NCBI GenBank assembly: GCA_036939755.1
Contig: JALLAZ010002549.1
Span: 1-12,128 of the forward strand
From: Stephanodiscus triporus
Lineage: Eukaryota > Bacillariophyta > Thalassiosirophyceae > Thalassiosirales > Thalassiosiraceae
DNA: 12,128 nucleotides
Direction of reading: 5' to 3'
Positions 8,638 through 12,128 of this stretch are shown in pieces (within the stretch, counting starts at the first letter, position 1; every line of letters starts with the position of its first letter). Both the position numbers and the translations under genes were made by a program. A model generated the notes under the pieces. It searched no databases. It was not told the origin of the DNA and saw nothing but the letters and a program-made list of their open reading frames with translations.

Positions 8638-9106
8638 GCATCAAACAAGCCCCGCAAAGCCTTCAAAGGGCCTCGGAACAGAATCAGCAACGATTGGGAG
8701 GAGCAGTTCGCAGTGTTTGAAGCACATTTCGGTATGCCTTCTAGAAACTCAGTGTTATATAACTGGCAAAGAATCAGTTGCGGAATGGACAATCTAGTTT
8801 GAATGCTAAGGTTGAGAAGGAGAATGAATCGAATGACGAGTGCAGTGCAAGGAAGGTGAGACTCAAGAGCTGCGTTGCGCAAAATATGGTGCTTTACACA
8901 GCAACAATTGGGAGGAGCAGTTCGTACAGTTCAAAGCACATGTTGATATGTCTGCGGCTGGATCAGTTGAGCAATAGACCTTCTGATTTGAATGCTACGA
9001 TTGAGAAGGAGAATGAATCGAATGAAGAGGGCATCTTGTGTAGTGATAGGAAAGCGACACTAAATCATGCATCACAAACTTTCACTCTCAAGGCAAGGCA
9101 ACAACA
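8638..9106 (+). pseudogene. Ruined gene with two helicase-associated-domain-like repeats
   Basis: On the plus strand YASNKPRKAFKGPRNRISND leads into WEEQFAVFEAHFGMP and LYNWQR. After a frameshift come SLNAKVEKENESNDECSARK and VRLKS. A second unit repeats the pattern: NNWEEQFVQFKAHVDMSAAG, then, in another frame, DLNATIEKENESNEEG and DRKATLNHASQ. The order W..F..F..G.P....LY.WQR....L.......S..R...L is that of the helicase-associated domain (PF03457-like), abundant in diatom proteins, often as tandem repeats without a helicase. Stops at 8636 and 8805 and frame changes show decay. The similarity is my reading and was not tested. The minus-strand frame across 8352-8882, with one stop, is probably its antisense shadow. 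Confidence 0.45.
8685..9028 (+). repeat. Direct duplication within the ruined gene
   Basis: Copy 1 (8685-8838) and copy 2 (8899-9028) share ATTGGGAGGAGCAGTTCG, TTGAATGCTA and TTGAGAAGGAGAATGAATCG. Copy 2 lacks about 25 bases in the middle. The duplication matches the two protein-level repeats, so it probably reflects tandem domain duplication rather than a transposon. Confidence 0.75.
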
Positions 9107-9125
9107 CTTCTTATTATTGGTTTGA

Positions 9126-9521
9126 CTTTTTCAGTTTAGGTGCTATTTATTTTGGCCCGTGACTTTTATTCCTACAGTATCCTACGTACAATCGTACTGG
9201 TCCCACCTACCCCTCTTCCACCAAAAGGGGTTTGGGTAGTAGAACACGCTGCATAAGCAACACCAAACGGTCAAAAAGATTGATATATAAGGAGATAAGC
9301 CCAACCACATCGGAAATATAAGTACTTGTTGATAATCAAATTGTAACCAGCTTTGCTCGGCCGGTGATGTATTCGGTCGGAATCAGATTCCAAATCAAAG
9401 GAATTGATATGGTGCTGGACTCTTCGCGGCTTCCCCCACACTAGCCGGCGACACATTTCCACGGTGGGGTGGGGCGGGGCATCTCTCGAGCAGGACTTCC
9501 TCTCGTTAATATCTCGGCGTT
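9126..9521. other. 3' flank of DSCC1; no gene seen
   Basis: This stretch lies between the ruined repeat gene and the DSCC1 stop codon and should hold the DSCC1 3' untranslated region and terminator. Composition changes from AT-rich to GC-rich at about 9430. A minus-strand AATAAA lies at about 9146-9151, far from the stop, and is only a weak polyadenylation candidate. The minus-strand frame at 9271-9525 has no recognisable content. Confidence 0.5.
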
Positions 9522-11267
9522 TCACCGTTTGGCCACGTACTTCACAACCGAAACATCAATCTTGCCCCCCTCCGGCGCGGTCGTAGCCCTGGCGTGCCGT
9601 CCCAGAAGATCGGCCACCGTCGTAGTCGTCGTCGACCGCCCCGACCCGTTTCCATAGTCGCCCCCCCCCTCCCTGTCGGACGACGACGCGACGACGACGA
9701 ACCTCTCGAGGTAGGGCGTCGCCTCTTCCGCGGTCCAGGCGTCCCGCAGGGCGAACATGGACCCGATTCGTAAGGCGACATCCGACGGCAGTCCCGCCTC
9801 CGGGAAGTACCGCCATCGTCTTTCCAATCCCCCCCTCCCGATGGCATCTCGCGCGTTCTCCATCGCGTCGTTGTCCTCCCCGTCGTCGTCTTCGTTGTCG
9901 TCTTCCCCCTTCCCCCCCCCCGTCGTCGTCGTCTCAAAAACGGCGATGCCGCGCAGCAGCGCGATCCTCGGCTCGTACCCCGATGGCATCGACGGCAGGC
10001 GAGTCGACCACGCCTCCACGAGCTCGTCCTCCCGCCACCACTCGGCGCGACCGCCTTCGCCAAACGCGCCCGTCGCCGTCGCCGACATCGATGACAACAT
10101 CGACGACGAAGGGGGCACTCCCCCCAGGAACGTCTCGTGCGCGCACAGCCTGGCGACCTCATCGGGTAGGAGGCGTACGAATTCCGGCATCCGCCCGTCG
10201 ACGCCCCCGCTCGCGGAGGGTGCGACGCCGCCGCCGTCGCAGACTCGACGAACGACCGGCCGAAGGCAGTGCCATACGACCTCCTCCGCGAGGTCCGACG
10301 ACGCGGTCGGTACGGAACCCGCCGCCCGGCGGGCGTCGTCGTCGTCGTCGTCGTCGCCCTCCGATCGGCGCCAGCGCGCGCGCACATCGTCGATCAGGGT
10401 CGACAGGCGCATCATCGTCCCGCGTTTCCCCGCCTCCTCCTCCTCGTCGTCGTCGTCCTCCCCGCCTCCGGCGATCTTCGTCGTCGTCGTCGTCGTCGTC
10501 GCTCCATCCATCGCCCAGGGTAGCAGGTCCGAATCGTGCTCGATCAATGCTGAGACGATCGCCGACGATACGGTCCGACGTCCTTCCTCCGATAGGGTGC
10601 CATATCGTCGTCGTCGTCCGACGTCCGACGATGACGGTAGCGCCATCGCGTCCTCCGCGCCGTATTTCCTCGAGTCGATTGCGTCGCGCAGCTCCCACTC
10701 GGACGTGCGGCACATCCGCGCAAGCTCGGAAATCGTGTGACCGAGGGGCGGGGGGGGAAGGGGGGGGGTCGATCCCACGGTAGTAGCATTCGTATTCGTC
10801 GCATTCGTCGTATTCGTCGTAGTAGTCGTCGGGGGTGGATCGAACGGGTCGTAGACCGCGCGATTCAGCGCATCGCGCAATTCGCTCGCGAAGTGTCCAG
10901 GGCCGAGCAAACGCGGCTCGAGGAAGAAGCAGGAGGGGGAATCCTCCCCCGGCACGAGTCCCACCGATCGGGCGGGCATCGTCACCGGCAGTTGGCGGCG
11001 TTGGCAGTCGTCGTCCGCGTCGTCGTCGTATTCGGCGGCGCCACCCCCCCCTCCCCCCCCCCCGGACGGTAGCAGCCTCCTGCGTTTGTTGATTCCCCCG
11101 TTCCCACCCCCCACTGCCCCATCCCCCACCCCCACCCCGTCGTCGACCGCGCGCAGGGGCATGGGAGGCACGACGACGTACGTGTTCGACGTCTCCACGC
11201 GCGTCAATTCCAGCGCGTCTTGCCCCCTCCCGCTCCCATCCTCCCCACACCCCCCCCACCCCCTCGA
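9522..11267 (-). CDS. DSCC1: DSCC1 (DCC1), Ctf18-RFC clamp-loader subunit, main open frame
   Basis: DCC1 joins CTF8 and CTF18 to make the alternative RFC clamp loader that acts on PCNA at forks and supports sister-chromatid cohesion. The frame opens with DALELTRVETSN, matching the conserved VETSN of the N-terminal half (human: DTSN). It continues with a winged-helix-like part, TISELARMCRTSEWELRDAI (about residues 158-177, counting from the Leu of LTRVETSN). The conserved C-terminus includes LAEEVVWHCLRPV, FVRLLPDEVARLC, WWREDELVEAWSTRLPSMPS, LLRGIAVFE and FPEAGLPSDVALRIGSMFAL, then RDAWTAEEATPYLERF (488-503) and a final VADLLGRHAR. The order matches human DSCC1 throughout. Asp, Thr and Gly runs between blocks inflate the protein, which has over 560 residues here against about 390 in human. 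No ATG precedes RVETSN in this frame (stops at 11268-11273), so the true start lies upstream in other frames. Confidence 0.93.
   Translation of the reverse strand, partial: SRGWGGCGEDGSGRGQDALELTRVETSNTYVVVPPMPLRAVDDGVGVGDGAVGGGNGGINKRRRLLPSGGGGGGGGAAEYDDDADDDCQRRQLPVTMPARSVGLVPGEDSPSCFFLEPRLLGPGHFASELRDALNRAVYDPFDPPPTTTTTNTTNATNTNATTVGSTPPLPPPPLGHTISELARMCRTSEWELRDAIDSRKYGAEDAMALPSSSDVGRRRRYGTLSEEGRRTVSSAIVSALIEHDSDLLPWAMDGATTTTTTTKIAGGGEDDDDEEEEAGKRGTMMRLSTLIDDVRARWRRSEGDDDDDDDARRAAGSVPTASSDLAEEVVWHCLRPVVRRVCDGGGVAPSASGGVDGRMPEFVRLLPDEVARLCAHETFLGGVPPSSSMLSSMSATATGAFGEGGRAEWWREDELVEAWSTRLPSMPSGYEPRIALLRGIAVFETTTTGGGKGEDDNEDDDGEDNDAMENARDAIGRGGLERRWRYFPEAGLPSDVALRIGSMFALRDAWTAEEATPYLERFVVVASSSDREGGGDYGNGSGRSTTTTTVADLLGRHARATTAPEGGKIDVSVVKYVAKR
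10334..10502 (-). repeat. Triplet (GAC/ACG) microsatellites coding for Asp and Thr runs
   Basis: The plus-strand GTC repeats at 10334-10357 and 10478-10502 are the same trinucleotide repeat. On the minus strand the first is read in the GAC register (Asp run) and the second in the ACG register (Thr run). A GAG/GAC-rich tract between them gives the EDDDDEEEEA segment. Further copies occur near 9890, 10610 and 11440. Confidence 0.85.
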
Positions 11268-11692
11268 CTATCAAACGCGCCGCCACGGGCTCGATTACGC
11301 CTCCCTCCCCCTCCCCCCACCTCCTCCTCCTCCATCATCGCCGAGGACGTACGCGATCTCGGATTTAACGAGGTCGTCGTACGTGAGTCCCCCGGGGGGG
11401 AGGCTAACGAGGATCAACCCCCCATCGTCGTCGTCGTTGTCTGCGTCTTCGTCGTCGTCGTCGTCATTGGTCGTCCACCGCGATCCCCCCCCGGGCGAAC
11501 GCTCCGTCGTCGTCGTTTGCGCGAGGGGCGGCGGCGGCGGCGGGGGAAACACTACGACTCCCGCCGACGCCGCCGACGCCGACGTTGGGAAAATCGGGAG
11601 GCGTTGGACGGATCGTCGAGACGTCGGAGGAGGGCGCGATCGTCACCGTCCCCGCCGCCGCGGCTTTCCCCCTCCGCGTTTGTCGTCATCAT
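11268..11692 (-). CDS. DSCC1: Probable 5' part of DSCC1, split over several frames
   Basis: Three short minus-strand frames fill the gap upstream of the main frame. An ATG ATG at 11692-11687 opens MMTTNAEGESRGGGDGDDRA, which ends at 11552-11554 in an Arg run. A second frame, open from 11642 to 11295, reads an Asp run, then GGLILVSLPPGGLTYDDLVK and SEIAYVLGDDG. A third, open from 11334, reads GGVIEPVAARLIVEG, which would sit where human DSCC1 has LVIRGD just before the VETSN-like motif. The changes of frame fall in G-rich runs (11237-11263 and 11297-11334), so assembly indels are likely. A small intron starting at the GTACGT inside EIAYVL is the alternative. The product of the initial ATG segment is the least certain. 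Confidence 0.5.
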
Positions 11693-11716
11693 TGTTCCGG
11701 GTCTGGATGGGCGGGG

Positions 11717-11735
11717 CTCTCTCTCTCTCTCTCTT
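11717..11735 (+). repeat. CT microsatellite, 5' side of DSCC1
   Basis: Nine or so CT units lie about 25 bases upstream of the putative DSCC1 ATG (GA repeats on its sense strand). Confidence 0.9.
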
Positions 11736-11783
11736 TCCCAGGGGTCCGGCTGCTGCTCCACCGGAAGGCCAAATTTCAATTGT

Positions 11784-11791
11784 TTTCCCGC
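11784..11791 (+). promoter_or_regulatory. E2F/DP consensus site 1 (TTTCCCGC)
   Basis: This is an exact match to TTTSSCGC, the E2F/DP consensus known from plants, animals and algae, within TTTTCCCGCC. It lies 92 bases upstream of the putative DSCC1 ATG. Confidence 0.5.
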
Positions 11792-11820
11792 CTTTTCCGT
11801 CACAACATTTTTACCCACGT

Positions 11821-11828
11821 GCGCCAAA
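11821..11828 (-). promoter_or_regulatory. E2F/DP consensus site 2 (TTTGGCGC on the minus strand)
   Basis: GCGCCAAA on the plus strand is the reverse complement of TTTGGCGC, a second exact match to TTTSSCGC. It is in opposite orientation to site 1 and 37 bases from it, and it directly abuts the CACGTG palindrome. Confidence 0.5.
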
Positions 11829-11943
11829 AAAAAATTCAAGTAAAAACACACACTTCGCTTGTTTGTCTTGCCTTTTTACTTACACCTAAAATATTTCCGA
11901 AGCAGGCCACACCACCACCGTGCCGGGAACGCTACGCTACCGA

Positions 11944-11975
11944 CCCCCCCCCCCCCACTCTCTCTCTCTCTCTCT
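11944..11975 (+). repeat. C13 run followed by CT microsatellite, 5' side of RNASEH2C-like gene
   Basis: Thirteen C residues (11944-11956) are followed by nine CT units ending about 28 bases before the ATG at 12004. A pyrimidine tract of this kind is common in 5' leaders and is also prone to sequencing length errors. Confidence 0.9.
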
Positions 11976-12003
11976 ACACCCGTCGCAGCAACGAACGGCG
12001 ACC

Positions 12004-12128
12004 ATGGCAGGACGACCAGCAATCGGCGCGTCGTCGACTGCGACTGCCACGACCGGCGGCGGCAGTAGGAGCGGCGGCGCCATCTGCCACGTCCTCCCAT
12101 GCTCGATGGACGACGACGTTTCCGCCCC
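12004..12128 (+). CDS. RNASEH2C: RNase H2 subunit C-like protein, N-terminus only (runs off the window)
   Basis: An ATG in good context (CGACCATGG) opens a frame that stays open to the window end, giving 41 complete codons. After a Gly/Ser/Thr-rich leader come ICHVLPCSMDDDVSAP (residues 27-42, the last from a partial codon). This closely matches the hallmark of RNase H2 subunit C, where human has HLLPCEVAVDGPAP. Subunit C has no catalytic site. It pairs with subunit B to hold the catalytic subunit A in the nuclear RNase H2 complex, which removes ribonucleotides and RNA-DNA hybrids. The call rests on one motif near the N-terminus, at the position expected in the family. The gene diverges from DSCC1 across a shared 311-bp promoter region. 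Confidence 0.62.
   Translation, partial: MAGRPAIGASSTATATTGGGSRSGGAICHVLPCSMDDDVSA

Larger units (their letters stand above)
11693..12003. promoter_or_regulatory. Divergent promoter between DSCC1 and RNASEH2C-like gene
   Basis: The 311 bases separate two diverging ATGs. The centre (11770-11915) is AT-richer than both genes and carries two E2F-type motifs and a CACGTG palindrome (11816-11821). CT repeats lie at both edges. No TATA box is positioned convincingly for either gene. The two products both serve DNA replication, so co-expression in S phase from this space is a reasonable inference. Confidence 0.55.

Noticed and set aside
8352..8882. Minus-strand frame of about 175 residues with one stop
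   Set aside because: No recognised motif, and the plus strand of the same region gives a better reading with internal repeats.
9757..10783. Long plus-strand frames (327 and 266 residues)
   Set aside because: They lie opposite the DSCC1 coding frame, consist of Ser/Arg/Pro low complexity, and exist because GTC repeats lack stops in most frames.
10159..11286. Minus-strand frame of 375 residues overlapping DSCC1
   Set aside because: Only its first residues (ARLIVEG) look like DSCC1; the rest is an Arg-rich out-of-frame reading of the conserved core.
11086..11889. Plus-strand frame of 267 residues, Pro/Ser-rich
   Set aside because: It is antisense to the DSCC1 5' region and crosses the promoter; it has no conserved motif, and its openness comes from C-rich repeats.
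1..12128. CRISPR array, rRNA, tRNA or bacterial operon
   Set aside because: No regularly spaced repeats or conserved RNA motifs are seen, and the protein content is eukaryotic.

Overview
The window looks like nuclear DNA of a stramenopile alga, most likely a diatom (inference). The clues are piggyBac-type and LINE-type protein motifs of the kind common in diatom genomes, a eukaryote-only replication gene, intergenic DNA full of decayed transposons, and a very GC-rich gene carrying long Asp, Thr and Gly runs. There is no bacterial gene organisation, rRNA, tRNA or CRISPR array.

Layout. Positions 1-424 hold no recognisable gene. Positions about 451-3690 hold a decayed piggyBac-like transposase on the minus strand. 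It is broken by many frameshifts and split by an 846-bp insertion flanked by an 18-bp direct repeat. Positions 3722-3925 are bounded by a short inverted repeat. Positions 3926-4810 hold nothing recognisable. Positions 4811-5715 hold scraps of an acidic, Ser-rich coding sequence on the plus strand. Positions 5888-6578 are a DNA transposon-like unit with 33-bp terminal inverted repeats (32/33 identical) that encloses the start of a Myb/SANT-like gene. Positions 6573-6838 are a diverged direct duplication with a perfect hairpin between the copies. Positions 7014-8377 are a 5'-truncated LINE flanked by a perfect 16-bp target-site duplication. Positions 8638-9106 are a ruined gene with two repeats resembling helicase-associated domains.

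The right third changes character. It is GC-rich and genic. On the minus strand, 9522 to about 11692 encodes DSCC1 (DCC1), the Ctf18-RFC clamp-loader subunit used in sister-chromatid cohesion and replication. Its 5' part is split over several reading frames in G-rich DNA. On the plus strand, a divergent gene starts at 12004 and runs off the window. Its first 41 codons resemble RNase H2 subunit C (RNASEH2C), which acts in ribonucleotide removal from DNA. The 311-bp space between the two starts contains two oppositely oriented matches to the E2F/DP consensus TTTSSCGC and a CACGTG palindrome. This suggests a shared S-phase promoter for two DNA-replication genes, which is the most attractive biological signal here. 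The other two thirds are a layered transposon graveyard.
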